Translations under genes and position numbers: made by a program
Notes under the pieces: generated by a model
The model's input: the letters and a program-made list of their open reading frames with translations, nothing else
What the model was told of the DNA's origin: nothing
Databases searched by the model: none
Shown here: piece by piece, positions 1 to 7,880 of the stretch
How the letters are laid out: every line of letters starts with the position of its first letter
How positions within the stretch are numbered: the stretch's first letter is position 1
Source of the DNA: Bacteroidota bacterium
GTDB lineage: Bacteria; Bacteroidota; Ignavibacteria; Kryptoniales; JAKASW01
Assembly: GCA_023381615.1 (NCBI GenBank)
Contig: JAMCQL010000077.1
Location: 1 to 64,000, forward strand
Direction of reading: 5' to 3'
DNA: 64,000 nucleotides

Positions 1-112
1 CCCGAGGCATTTCTTTTCTTCCGCAAAAACATACTCTAACTTATCTCTCGGGACACCCATCTTCCATCCATTTCCCTTTAAATCAATCCGGTTTCAATGC
101 CCCCGCATTCGC

Positions 113-457
113 GTGAGGAAAACAGGAGAAGTACGTTGGCATCTCGCGCAGATATTGCCACGATTGGAACTTACCAAGAAGGAACGACAGCAGGTATTCA
201 ACGTACTCGTTTCTTTTCTTGATGATGATAGCCGGATAGTAAAAACGTTCGCCATGCAGGGGCTGGCAGATATTGCGGAAACGGATCGCTCGTACCTACC
301 CCACGTGGTAAAAATTGTCGAAGGTTTAATGGCGAGTGGAATTCCAGCTATTCAAAGCAGAGGAAAGAAGTTGTTGCCAAAGCTAACAGAAGCGCGAGCT
401 AACCCGGCGCTCAACCGGACGCGCCTAAAGCGGCGCGCCCCTCAATTTGAACGTTAG
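113..457 (+). CDS. HEAT-repeat-like cassette protein, possibly 5'-truncated
   Basis: A 114-residue protein starting at a GTG. Helical segments such as 'WHLAQILPRLELTKKERQ' and 'IVKTFAMQGLADIAETD' match the pattern of small HEAT-repeat proteins, which usually carry one or more further repeats upstream. The frame stays open back to base 1, but the upstream translation (His-Phe-Phe-Ser-Ser...) does not look like HEAT repeat, so this is either the real start or a gene joined to foreign sequence. The last ~20 residues are encoded by the attC-like site at 397-459, and the stop codon lies in its terminal core, as is common for cassette genes. Function is unknown; HEAT repeats suggest protein binding. 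Confidence 0.6.
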   Translation: MRKTGEVRWHLAQILPRLELTKKERQQVFNVLVSFLDDDSRIVKTFAMQGLADIAETDRSYLPHVVKIVEGLMASGIPAIQSRGKKLLPKLTEARANPALNRTRLKRRAPQFER

Positions 458-459
458 CC
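397..459 (+). other. attC-like integron recombination site 1
   Basis: Outer simple-site motifs: R'' AGCTAAC at 397-403 and R' GTTAGCC at 453-459, which are reverse complements at six of seven positions. Between them lies a GC-rich inverted stretch with a TAAA loop (ACGCGCC-TAAA-GCGGCGCG). Length 63 bp. The inner arms are less regular than in the second site. A second possible R'' lies at 381-387. Confidence 0.6.
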
Positions 460-477
460 CTAAAAATGATAAAATAA

Positions 478-988
<511 letters not shown>

Positions 989-1024
989 GCTTTATCGTTA
1001 GATCCAGAGAGATTACTCATACAT

Positions 1025-1600
1025 ATGGCTAAACAAAGGAAGAAATTGTCTCCTGCTCAAAAAGCAGCAAGGAAAAAAAGACAAAAAGAATATATGACCA
1101 TTTTCATAAATGGAAAGCAAAAGCGCGTTAAGAGACCCGCCACAATAGATGGCATGGACGCAGATGAGTTCATAAGGAGAAATGCCGATCCGATATGGCT
1201 TCACCAGAATCAAATGTGGGAATACATAGACAAAACCGAAGACCAGGTTTTGAGCAGAGAGCAAATCAGCATTACGCGTGAGGTGAATTACATCATCCTG
1301 CAAGCCCAGGAGAATAGTTCTCGCGTAGTCACGCTGGGTTCTCTGGTTCTATTCTCCACAGATACAGGCGATGCGTGGATTCTCGATCCGGGGGATGGAT
1401 TGGCACTCTGCCTGGTACGTGATGGTGAAAACCAGTCATTTGAGATCACCGATACAACCGCCAGCGTTGCCATTGGGTGGAATGCGCACTATCGGATCGC
1501 TCAAAATGCTTTCATTGTTATAAATCAGTCCGGTCAAATCAGGACCATTTTTGGCTATCCGACGCGGGAGATATCGCGGGCAGCGGCCAGAGTGCATTAG
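1025..1600 (+). CDS. Hypothetical cassette protein with basic N-terminus
   Basis: A 191-residue protein beginning 22 bp after the R' box of attC site 2, the usual spacing for a cassette gene. Residues 1-45 are very basic (KQRKKLSPAQKAARKKRQK). A short acidic segment around residue 48-60 follows, and from about residue 100 there is a compact domain containing 'TLGSLVLFSTDTGDAWILDP' and 'IGWNAHYRIAQNAFIV'. I recognise this as a recurrent uncharacterised bacterial family but cannot name a function. No matching attC is visible after its stop codon, so it appears to be the last cassette of the array or its downstream site has been lost. Confidence 0.75.
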   Translation: MAKQRKKLSPAQKAARKKRQKEYMTIFINGKQKRVKRPATIDGMDADEFIRRNADPIWLHQNQMWEYIDKTEDQVLSREQISITREVNYIILQAQENSSRVVTLGSLVLFSTDTGDAWILDPGDGLALCLVRDGENQSFEITDTTASVAIGWNAHYRIAQNAFIVINQSGQIRTIFGYPTREISRAAARVH

Positions 1601-2018
1601 GAATTCTCCAGACTTGTGACGGGTTGTACTCCTGAACTTGGAGCCGGGATTGGAAGTCCCTTCCAATGGACGGATTGTCATGGCCGAAGGAATATTTGCA
1701 TTCGTTTCTGTGAGGTTAATCTCTGTCCTCGAAGGATGTGCGTCTTTTTTCACCTTCCGACCAAATGGTTTTGAAGATGTTATTTCATAGAGGCGCCCTG
1801 TGCCCGAGATGTCATCAATGTTTCGTAAGAGGGTTGAATAGCGATTTGAACTGGAGAGCTGCAGTAATGTCGGCCGGAGGTGAATGCGCCTGTCCGAAGG
1901 ATCCTACGGACATCCCAGAATTCCGGCTTGAGATGGGAAGTTGCACTTCAGGAATCGAACAAATAACTTGGCTGGGTCAGGAACCGCATTAGAGAAATAA
2001 CCAACAGGAGAACAAATT
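1601..2018. other. Intergenic stretch with a palindromic repeat copy
   Basis: No convincing gene. An open frame at 1738-1992 has no recognisable domain and contains the GTCC...GGAC palindrome at 1892-1911, so it is not called. GTTAATC near 1713 resembles an attC core box, but no partner box was found. Confidence 0.5.
1892..1911. repeat. GTCC-RAAGGATCCT-YGGAC palindromic repeat, copy 1
   Basis: GTCCGAAGGATCCTACGGAC is a 20-bp near-perfect palindrome. Related copies occur at 5656-5676, 25291-25309, 34350-34361 (half), 34631-34649, 36072-36081 (half) and 59157-59176. Confidence 0.75.
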
Positions 2019-2183
2019 ATGGAAAAGATCAAAATTGAAAACTCCGGCTTTACCGGAATGATATGGATTGTGGGCTGGCTGTTCACAATTGGCTTCCTAA
2101 AGCTCACATTTTGGAAAGCCGTTCTTGGCGTGATTCTCTGGCCCTACTACATAGGCGCGACTCTGAGCGGGATGCTGAAATAA
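2019..2183 (+). CDS. Small two-helix membrane protein (54 aa)
   Basis: A 54-residue protein with ATG at 2019 preceded by AGGAG at 2006-2010 (8-nt spacing). After a short polar start (MEKIKIENSGF) come two hydrophobic stretches, 'MIWIVGWLFTIGFLKL' and 'AVLGVILWPYYIGATL', separated by a short Thr-Phe-Trp-Lys turn, which suggests a helical hairpin in the inner membrane. The clean ribosome-binding site and the sharply hydrophobic composition support a real gene. I recognise similar tiny membrane proteins in many bacteria but no function for them. Confidence 0.7.
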   Translation: MEKIKIENSGFTGMIWIVGWLFTIGFLKLTFWKAVLGVILWPYYIGATLSGMLK

Positions 2184-2223
2184 TTCTTTCATTTTTTTCT
2201 CTTCCCTGAAAACGCCATTGTGG

Positions 2224-2289
2224 AGGTGACCGTCACTTGTGTCAATGCTGCAATAGACCGACAATTTGACATAGAAGTGACGGTCACCT
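2224..2289. repeat. Nested inverted repeat (15-bp perfect arms)
   Basis: Left arm AGGTGACCGTCACTT at 2224-2238 is the exact reverse complement of AAGTGACGGTCACCT at 2275-2289. Each arm is itself a palindrome around GTGAC-C-GTCAC. The 36-bp loop holds no gene. It lies between the small membrane protein and the end of the decarboxylase gene and may be a MITE-like remnant or a hairpin between convergent genes. Confidence 0.7.
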
Positions 2290-2458
2290 GTGGCATTTTC
2301 ATCTGTTGTGGTGTACCGCGGGACATGTACAACTTTCTCAAGGTCTCCGTGGGAAAGTCGTAGTCGAACACGCTGTTTCCAATCACCGACAGCAGGATAA
2401 GTGGAAGCAGAGCTTCAAACCTCGTCTTCCCAGGCAAAGCTTGGGAAGGAAAAGGTAA

Positions 2459-3928
2459 TTAAGCTGTTAGTTCTTCCCCAATCCTTGCGGTCTCTTTAAC
2501 TAATATTTCAAAATCCTCTTTCTTGCTTCTGTGGTTCGTTATCGCAACACGGATTGCATAATTGCCATTTAAGATGGTCGACGAAGGAGAGGCGATGCCT
2601 TGTTCCTGCAGTTGCATCACGATTTCTTTATTCAGTTTGTTCAACTGTTCTGTCGAGAATCCATCTTTGATGTAACGATAGCAGACAATGTTCATACTTA
2701 CAGGTGCCAACAACTCCAGGCTTTTTTCATGGCTCACCAATTCGCCGAGGTAAAAAGCCTGAGCGATGTTTTGACGAATTGCAACCGCGTACTTCTCGAG
2801 GCCGTGTTCTTTCAGCGACATCCAGACTTTAAGCGCCTTAAATCCTCTCGACAGTTCCAGCCCGTAGTTTCCCATCGGGTCGGGACCGGCCGCTAATCCT
2901 CTCTCGTGAGTCAATAAATAATTTGCTGTTGCGGCGAACGCGTTTCTATGCGCCTTTGCATTCTTGATCAGCGTGCATCCAACTTCAAAGGGCATATACA
3001 TCCACTTGTGCAGATCGAACGCGACACTGTCGGCTTCTTCGACAGCTTTCAACTCGTCTGCATACTCCGGGACTAATTTTGCCAGCGCGCCGAAAGCACC
3101 GTCGACATGGAACCACAAATTGTATTTTCTGCACACATCGAGCAGATCGTTCAAGGGATCTATCGCGCCCGTGTTCACGGTTCCCGCGTTTCCGACCATA
3201 CAAAACGGGGAATTGCCTTTTTCCAGATCGGATTCTATCGAGGTGATCAGCTCATCCACCTTGATCCGGTAATTTTCATCGACGTCGATTTTTCTTACCG
3301 AGTCCGTTCCCAAGCCCATCACTTCGGCGGCTTTGTCGACGCAGCTGTGCGTTTCGGTCGAACAGTACAAAACCATCTGTCCGGAAACGGCGTTAACTCC
3401 CCGCGTGCGGATGTCCTTTCCCGTCCGATGATTTCTTGCTACCATAAGCGCCGTTATGTTTGCCATTGAGCCGCCACTCACCAGAATTCCCGAAGAAGTC
3501 TCGGGATAGTTCAGCATTTGCTTCAGCCAGCGGAGAACCTGCGTTTCGACATACATTGCGGAATGCTCGCCGATTGCGGTGTTCGGATTCATAGTTGCGG
3601 CAAGCATCTCAGCAAGAACGCCGAAGGGAGTTCCTGTCCCTTGCACCCATGCCCAGAAACGCGGATGAATGTTTCCGCCCGGATACGGAAGAATGTATTT
3701 CTTGAACTCGTCGTAGATTTCTCCGATGCCCTGCGGCTTCTGCGGTATATCCTGTTTCAAAAACTCTTTTGCATCCTCAGGGATTTTTCTCCACGCTGGT
3801 TCCTGACGGATGTTCTGCAGGTAGTCCATCATGTCATCGATCATTTGATGGCCCAATTGCCGAATTTCATTCCAGTTTTCGGGGTCGAGCGTTTCTTCTT
3901 TTGAAAGAATCTCTTTTACGTTATGCAT
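2459..3928 (-). CDS. Group II PLP-dependent decarboxylase (aromatic-L-amino-acid/tyrosine type)
   Basis: A 489-residue cytosolic enzyme of the aromatic-amino-acid decarboxylase family, full length for the group. Visible landmarks are 'NIHPRFWAW' (86-94), 'GILVSGGSMANITAL' (147-161), His194 in 'ETHSC' that stacks on the cofactor, 'HVDGAFGAL' with the PLP-ring aspartate Asp276, and the Schiff-base lysine Lys308 in 'FDLHKWMYMP'. The family decarboxylates L-DOPA, tryptophan, tyrosine or similar amino acids to amines; the substrate cannot be told from the sequence. The SemiSWEET gene follows divergently spaced by 27 bp upstream on the same strand, so the two may be co-transcribed. Confidence 0.9.
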   Translation of the reverse strand: MHNVKEILSKEETLDPENWNEIRQLGHQMIDDMMDYLQNIRQEPAWRKIPEDAKEFLKQDIPQKPQGIGEIYDEFKKYILPYPGGNIHPRFWAWVQGTGTPFGVLAEMLAATMNPNTAIGEHSAMYVETQVLRWLKQMLNYPETSSGILVSGGSMANITALMVARNHRTGKDIRTRGVNAVSGQMVLYCSTETHSCVDKAAEVMGLGTDSVRKIDVDENYRIKVDELITSIESDLEKGNSPFCMVGNAGTVNTGAIDPLNDLLDVCRKYNLWFHVDGAFGALAKLVPEYADELKAVEEADSVAFDLHKWMYMPFEVGCTLIKNAKAHRNAFAATANYLLTHERGLAAGPDPMGNYGLELSRGFKALKVWMSLKEHGLEKYAVAIRQNIAQAFYLGELVSHEKSLELLAPVSMNIVCYRYIKDGFSTEQLNKLNKEIVMQLQEQGIASPSSTILNGNYAIRVAITNHRSKKEDFEILVKETARIGEELTA

Positions 3929-3955
3929 GACAGTCTTTCGTTGAATTGTGAGAGT

Positions 3956-4204
3956 CTATTTGTATCTGATCTTTAACACGAGTATCGCCAGCGTTAACAC
4001 AAGTGTCACGCCGTTCGCGAGAATAACGGGAAGAGAACGGATCTCGAATCCATAAACAAGCCAGAGCAAGACACCCGTGCAGAGCATCAGATACATTCGC
4101 AAGCTGATGCTCTGTGTCGAGCGCGTCTTCCACACCTTGATGAATTGCGGAACGAAGGCAGTGGTCGTCAGGACCGCGGCTATGAATCCGACAGCTTCAG
4201 TCAA
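3956..4204 (-). CDS. SemiSWEET/PQ-loop sugar transporter
   Basis: An 82-residue membrane protein with three hydrophobic helices, the length and topology of bacterial SemiSWEETs, which dimerise to make a sugar uniporter. The helix-1 'AFVPQFIKVWKTRSTQSIS' segment carries the conserved Pro-Gln pair (P19-Q20) of the PQ-loop. The final helix is 'VILANGVTLVLTLAILVL' with the conserved asparagine. It lies 27 bp upstream of the decarboxylase on the same strand. The substrate is not predictable; the family carries mono- or disaccharides. Confidence 0.85.
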   Translation of the reverse strand: MTEAVGFIAAVLTTTAFVPQFIKVWKTRSTQSISLRMYLMLCTGVLLWLVYGFEIRSLPVILANGVTLVLTLAILVLKIRYK

Positions 4205-4222
4205 TTGATTTCTTCCTTTCTG

Positions 4223-4614
4223 TCACACAATTTTTCGCAATTCAGACATTCTTCTCGCGACCATGTTTGCGTTGTAATCTTCGAGTCTTTCCAATTCCGC
4301 TATGATGTTCTTGTAATCCACGTCGGCACATTCGGATGGTTGTACAATGAAGAAGAAATATAGTGGTGGACGGGCGATTGGAAGATGGCAAGAACGTTCG
4401 GCTGCGTTTCAAACAGTTTCCAGTGATGATTTGCCCTTGCGACATGACCCGACAAAATTGCCCTGCTGTTTTCGCCTTCTTCCAGCTCAAGCGGGATATG
4501 TGTCGCCATCGGGAATTCGCTTCCGCGACTCACGAGAGTCGCGAGTCCGGTCTCTCTGATGAACCGCTCTGTCTCCGGCCAATCTTTAATCTCGAAAAAC
4601 TTTGGAGCGTACAT
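4223..4614 (-). pseudogene. PaiB/FMN-binding-family gene with internal deletion and frameshift
   Basis: The first ~97 codons (from 4614) encode a standard PaiB start, 'MYAPKFFEIKDWPETERFI', then 'HIPLELEEGE', 'LSGHVARANHHWK' and 'SLYNHPNVPTW'. Right after PTW the frame ends in a stop near 4294-4302. In another frame the DNA continues with 'VDYKNIIAELERLEDYNANM' and ends at 4223, which resembles the normal PaiB C-terminus. About 70-80 residues of the middle are missing, so a deletion joined both ends out of frame. Intact family members are ~200 residues, bind FMN and act as regulators or oxidoreductases. This copy should be non-functional. Confidence 0.75.
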
Positions 4615-4742
4615 GAGTAAACCTCTTTTGACAAGACTAAATTACATTTCGAATCGAGAATAATAAAACAAAAGCCATGTTTCAAGTTTAGACCGAGTGG
4701 ACACCAAAGGAACCAAGACGACAGGTTGCTATTAAGGATGTT

Positions 4743-4821
4743 ATTTCTCGCAAAGTACGCAAAGAAAGATCATTCATTTCATCTTTGCACGCTCAGCGCG
4801 AAATCTTCCTTTGCGAGAAAT
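4743..4821. repeat. Inverted repeat of the 'CGCAAAG' type
   Basis: ATTTCTCGCAAAG at 4743-4755 is the exact reverse complement of CTTTGCGAGAAAT at 4809-4821. The interior carries further GCAAAG/CTTTGC words. It sits between the convergent-facing PaiB remnant start and the end of the Ada-like gene. Similar 'gcaaagacgcaaag' intergenic repeats are widespread in environmental bacteria. Confidence 0.7.
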
Positions 4822-4829
4822 GCTCCCGG

Positions 4830-5678
4830 CTAGCTTTCACCGAAAGTTCTTGCCGCTTCCCAGCCGACGATCGCAGATTTGCGGGCATTGCCCCAATGAT
4901 AATCTCCGATCACTCCGGTGGATCTGATCACACGGTGGCACGGTATCAAGTAAGCCACCGGATTGTCACCGATCGCTGTTCCAACTGCTCTCGCCGCCGT
5001 CGGACTGCCGATCGTTTCGGCAACGTGTGCGTAAGTGCTTATGCGCCCGAAAGGAATCTTGAGCAGCGCCTCCCAGACTTTCAATTGAAATGGGGTTCCC
5101 TTGAGATGAAGTTTGATGTTTGAAATGTTCCTCCAATCGTTCTGAAAAATTCGGAGCGCGTCCCGATGAAACGGATCGCGCTTTTGTTTGTACGATGCAT
5201 TCGGGAATCTATCGTGCAGTCCCTGAAAGGCGCGCTGCCCGTCATCTGCAAACGCAATATAACAAATGCCCTTGGACGTGGAAGCAACGATAATTTTTCC
5301 GAAGGGAGTTGGAGAGAAGCTGTAATTGATCGAAAGATTTTCTCCCTTGTTCTTGAATTCGCCCGGCGTCATCCTTTCGATGTTGATGAACAGGTCATGC
5401 AGGCGACTTGTGCCGGACAACCCCGTTTCATAACTGGCATCCGCGAGCGACGCATTCTGTCTTAACAATTCTTCCGCGTGCTGGATGCTGATGTACTCCA
5501 GAAATTTTTTCGGACTCACGCCCGCCCATTTATTAAACAGCCGCTGGAAATGAAATTGGCTCAGATGCACTTCCTTCGCCACTTGTTCAAGGTCCGGTTG
5601 TTCGCGGAAGCGCTCCTTGATATAAGAAATGGCTTTTGCGATTCGTTCGTAGTCTGTTCCGTAGGATCCTTTGGACAT
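4830..5678 (-). CDS. ada: Ada-like fusion: AraC HTH + O6-alkylguanine-DNA alkyltransferase
   Basis: A 282-residue cytosolic protein. Residues ~12-110 form an AraC-type double helix-turn-helix ('QPDLEQVAKEVHLSQFHFQR', then 'GTSRLHDLFINIERMTPGEF'). Residues ~115-275 are a methyltransferase domain with 'GTPFQLKVWEALLKIPFG' and the active site 'IPCHRVI', in which Cys247 takes the alkyl group from O6-methylguanine. The N-terminal zinc domain of E. coli Ada, which senses methylphosphotriesters, is absent, so regulation must differ. The first codons (ATG TCC AAA GGA TCC TAC GGA ACA) coincide with a copy of the genome's GTCC/GGAC palindrome. Confidence 0.9.
   Translation of the reverse strand: MSKGSYGTDYERIAKAISYIKERFREQPDLEQVAKEVHLSQFHFQRLFNKWAGVSPKKFLEYISIQHAEELLRQNASLADASYETGLSGTSRLHDLFINIERMTPGEFKNKGENLSINYSFSPTPFGKIIVASTSKGICYIAFADDGQRAFQGLHDRFPNASYKQKRDPFHRDALRIFQNDWRNISNIKLHLKGTPFQLKVWEALLKIPFGRISTYAHVAETIGSPTAARAVGTAIGDNPVAYLIPCHRVIRSTGVIGDYHWGNARKSAIVGWEAARTFGES
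5656..5676. repeat. GTCC/GGAC palindrome copy inside the start of the Ada-like gene
   Basis: GTTCCGTAGGATCCTTTGGAC abuts the start codon (complement of 5676-5678), so on the coding strand the palindrome follows directly after AT of ATG and supplies codons 2-8. It matches the intergenic copies in core GGATCC and flanks. Confidence 0.65.
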
Positions 5679-5865
5679 TGTTCTCTCCTGCTACAAAGTT
5701 ATCGAAAAAGCGTCTGCGGGAAAACCCGATTCTTGCTGAAATCAAACGGCCGAATCCTGCAGGTTCAAAGGGTCTCGAAAATTTCCGGGCGAACCCTTAG
5801 ATTGAATCGCTCTGCACGCTTGTTCTGAAGAAAAATCTTGCAAATCAACTTAATAAAGTGAGATA

Positions 5866-6747
5866 ATGATCAAAGGGATAATGCCTCCGATCACCACACC
5901 GTTCGAGCGCGGTGAAGTGGCGTATGATAAATTGGCTGTCAACATCGCCCGTTGGAACAAAACCGAATTGAGCGGCTATGTCGTGATGGGATCGAACGGC
6001 GAGAGCGTTTTCCTGACGCGGGAAGAGAAACTTAAGCTTGTCGAAGCAACAAGGAAAAACCTCACCCCCGGTAGACTTCTGATCGCCGGCACCGGGTCGG
6101 ATTCGATCGAGGAGACAGTCGCTTTGTCGAATGACGCGGCGGAACGAGGCGCGGACTATGCGCTTGTGCTGACGCCATCTTTCTACAAAAGCCAGATGAA
6201 CAGCGCGGCTTTCGTAAGATATTTCACCGAGGCGGCTGACAAAATTCGCATTCCGCTGATCATATATAATGTTCCAAAGTTCACGGGCGTGAACATTGAA
6301 GCCGATACAGTCGCGAAATTAGCACAACACAAAAATATCGTCGGGCTTAAGAATAGTGCGGAAAACTCGGCTCACATGGCTGAGATCATTAGTTTCGTTC
6401 CAAAAGATTTTTCTGTTCTGGTCGGCACAGCCTCCGTGTTGTATCCCGGACTTGCCTCCGGTGCGGCTGGCGGAATACTTGCGCTGGCGAACATAGCTCC
6501 CGAAGAGTGTGTCGAGTTGCAAAGGCTCTTCGACGCGGGCAGGCATGACGAGGCATCTGCGTTACAGATGAAATTGATCCCGATTAACAAGGCAGTTACA
6601 TCAAAGTACGGAGTTCCGGGTCTGAAAGCCGCTATGGACATACTCGGCTATTTCGGCGGTGAGCCGCGCAGTCCGCTTGTTAGTCTCGGCCAGGCAGAGC
6701 GCGAAGATTTAAAGTCCATCCTCAAGACTGCCGGACTTCTTGACTAA
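5866..6747 (+). CDS. DapA-family aldolase (dihydrodipicolinate synthase / 4-hydroxy-2-oxoglutarate aldolase-like)
   Basis: A 293-residue TIM-barrel lyase of the DHDPS/N-acetylneuraminate lyase family. The carboxylate-binding loop reads 'GSNGES' (42-47) in place of GTTGE, the catalytic tyrosine is Tyr134 in 'IIYNVP', and the Schiff-base lysine is Lys162 in 'IVGLKNS'. The GSNGE loop and overall pattern fit the 4-hydroxy-2-oxoglutarate aldolase (HOGA1-like) branch better than true lysine-pathway DapA, but this is a judgement by eye. It stands alone; neither neighbour is a lysine or sugar-acid gene. Confidence 0.85.
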   Translation: MIKGIMPPITTPFERGEVAYDKLAVNIARWNKTELSGYVVMGSNGESVFLTREEKLKLVEATRKNLTPGRLLIAGTGSDSIEETVALSNDAAERGADYALVLTPSFYKSQMNSAAFVRYFTEAADKIRIPLIIYNVPKFTGVNIEADTVAKLAQHKNIVGLKNSAENSAHMAEIISFVPKDFSVLVGTASVLYPGLASGAAGGILALANIAPEECVELQRLFDAGRHDEASALQMKLIPINKAVTSKYGVPGLKAAMDILGYFGGEPRSPLVSLGQAEREDLKSILKTAGLLD

Positions 6748-6952
6748 GTTTCTAAAATTGAAACGATAAACAAGAGTGTAATTGCGAAGTGAAAAAAGCA
6801 CAGATACTTTTGGACGGTTCGCGCAAAGACTAAGCTTTTTTTCTTGGTTTCTAATGACAAATTTGGTAATGTAGATCTGGTGTGCTGTTGCAGTAACTGT
6901 ACTTTTCTATAGATTGTCGCAAATTTCAACATTAAAAAACGGGAGGTTTGCA

Positions 6953-7597
6953 ATGAAGATCTTATTTAGAGTTCTTTCGGTCTTCACATTTCTCGCATTT
7001 ATTGGTGCAACCGCACTGGCTCAGGATCTCACGTTAAAGGGCCGATCTGTCCTTGAACTCAACATGGGTGTTTGGGGAGGTTCGAAAGTATCGAACACAA
7101 TCGGTACCACCGGAATACAATCTACGGCAAACACCAGCTCTTTCGCAGCGGGTATCCTTTATGCGTACGGCCTGCAGGAAGGAGTTGCCGTTACACTGAG
7201 TGCCGGGGTGCTGACAGCAGGCGCAAGCTCAAACGTCGGTATCTACGGGATTAACCAGCAAGCGAGTTCCGTCATCCCGCTGTTACTCGGAATCCGCTAC
7301 TACGTTCCTTCACCGGAACCCGATGCAAGAATCCGACCGTTCATTTCGGTTGCCGTAGGGAGTTACATAGCTTTCGAGGCAAGCAACTCGGTCGGCATGA
7401 CTGTCCTGCAGGAGAGTCACACGGAGAGTGCGTTTGGCGGACGTGCCGGCGTGGGAGTAGATTTATATGTAAACAACCACTTCAAGTTTGTGGCAAATGC
7501 CGGGTACAACCTCATGACGGATTTCTCAACGCCTGTCGCAGCAAGGATGAACTACAACGGAGGAGAATTTTCTCTCGGAGTTGGCTTCGCCTTTTGA
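6953..7597 (+). CDS. Outer-membrane beta-barrel protein
   Basis: A 214-residue protein starting at the ATG at 6953, preceded by GGGAGG; an upstream in-frame start at 6914 lacks this. Residues 1-24 are a Sec signal peptide (MKILFRVLSVFTFLAF...ATALAQ). The mature part has alternating polar/hydrophobic strands typical of OmpW/opacity-type eight-stranded barrels, e.g. 'GAGILYAYGLQEGVAVTLSA'-like strands and 'IRPFISVAVGSYIAF', and it ends in 'GGEFSLGVGFAF' with a terminal phenylalanine as BAM recognises. The function is unknown; small barrels of this class act as porins or adhesins. Confidence 0.8.
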   Translation: MKILFRVLSVFTFLAFIGATALAQDLTLKGRSVLELNMGVWGGSKVSNTIGTTGIQSTANTSSFAAGILYAYGLQEGVAVTLSAGVLTAGASSNVGIYGINQQASSVIPLLLGIRYYVPSPEPDARIRPFISVAVGSYIAFEASNSVGMTVLQESHTESAFGGRAGVGVDLYVNNHFKFVANAGYNLMTDFSTPVAARMNYNGGEFSLGVGFAF

Positions 7598-7880
7598 AGG
7601 TCACAAGCCGCCGAACGAAACTACTGATTCCGGATAAAAAAGAGAAGGCGTGGTCGCGATTCGAAAATGTGTCGGCAGCCCGCCCGCCGTCAATCGGCGT
7701 GCGGCAGTTTCCGAATTTCAAGGTCCATGACCTGCGCGCGCTCTACAAGAACTGAAAACGAAACAGGCTTAATCTCATTCGATAACACATAGGCAGGGAA
7801 TGATTCGTTTCCCCTTCTGTAGGGCCGGAAATGGTTGTATAGGTATCTCGTCGACCTGCCGATGTTCATGATTCCAAGAC
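7598..7880. other. Intergenic stretch with a gene-tail remnant
   Basis: Around 7699-7755 one frame reads 'FPNFKVHDLRALYKN' then a stop. Nearly the same peptide recurs at 10461-10513. No complete gene is visible. Confidence 0.5.
7710..7770 (+). repeat. Diverged repeat / gene-tail remnant, copy 1
   Basis: Starts CCGAATTTCA and contains CTCTACAAGAAC. About three quarters of the bases match 10470-10530, with differences concentrated at third codon positions of the frame encoding 'PNFKVHDLRALYKN', so the two appear to be homologous ends of coding sequences. Confidence 0.5.

Noticed and set aside
1601-1760. Possible third attC after the last cassette gene
   Set aside because: Only a GTTAATC-like box near 1713; no partner box or hairpin arms.
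1738-1992. 84-codon open frame with several cysteines
   Set aside because: No ribosome-binding site, no recognisable domain, and it runs through a palindromic repeat copy.
2189-2437. 82-codon minus-strand open frame
   Set aside because: Its middle is the nested inverted repeat at 2224-2289, so the peptide is an artefact of the repeat.
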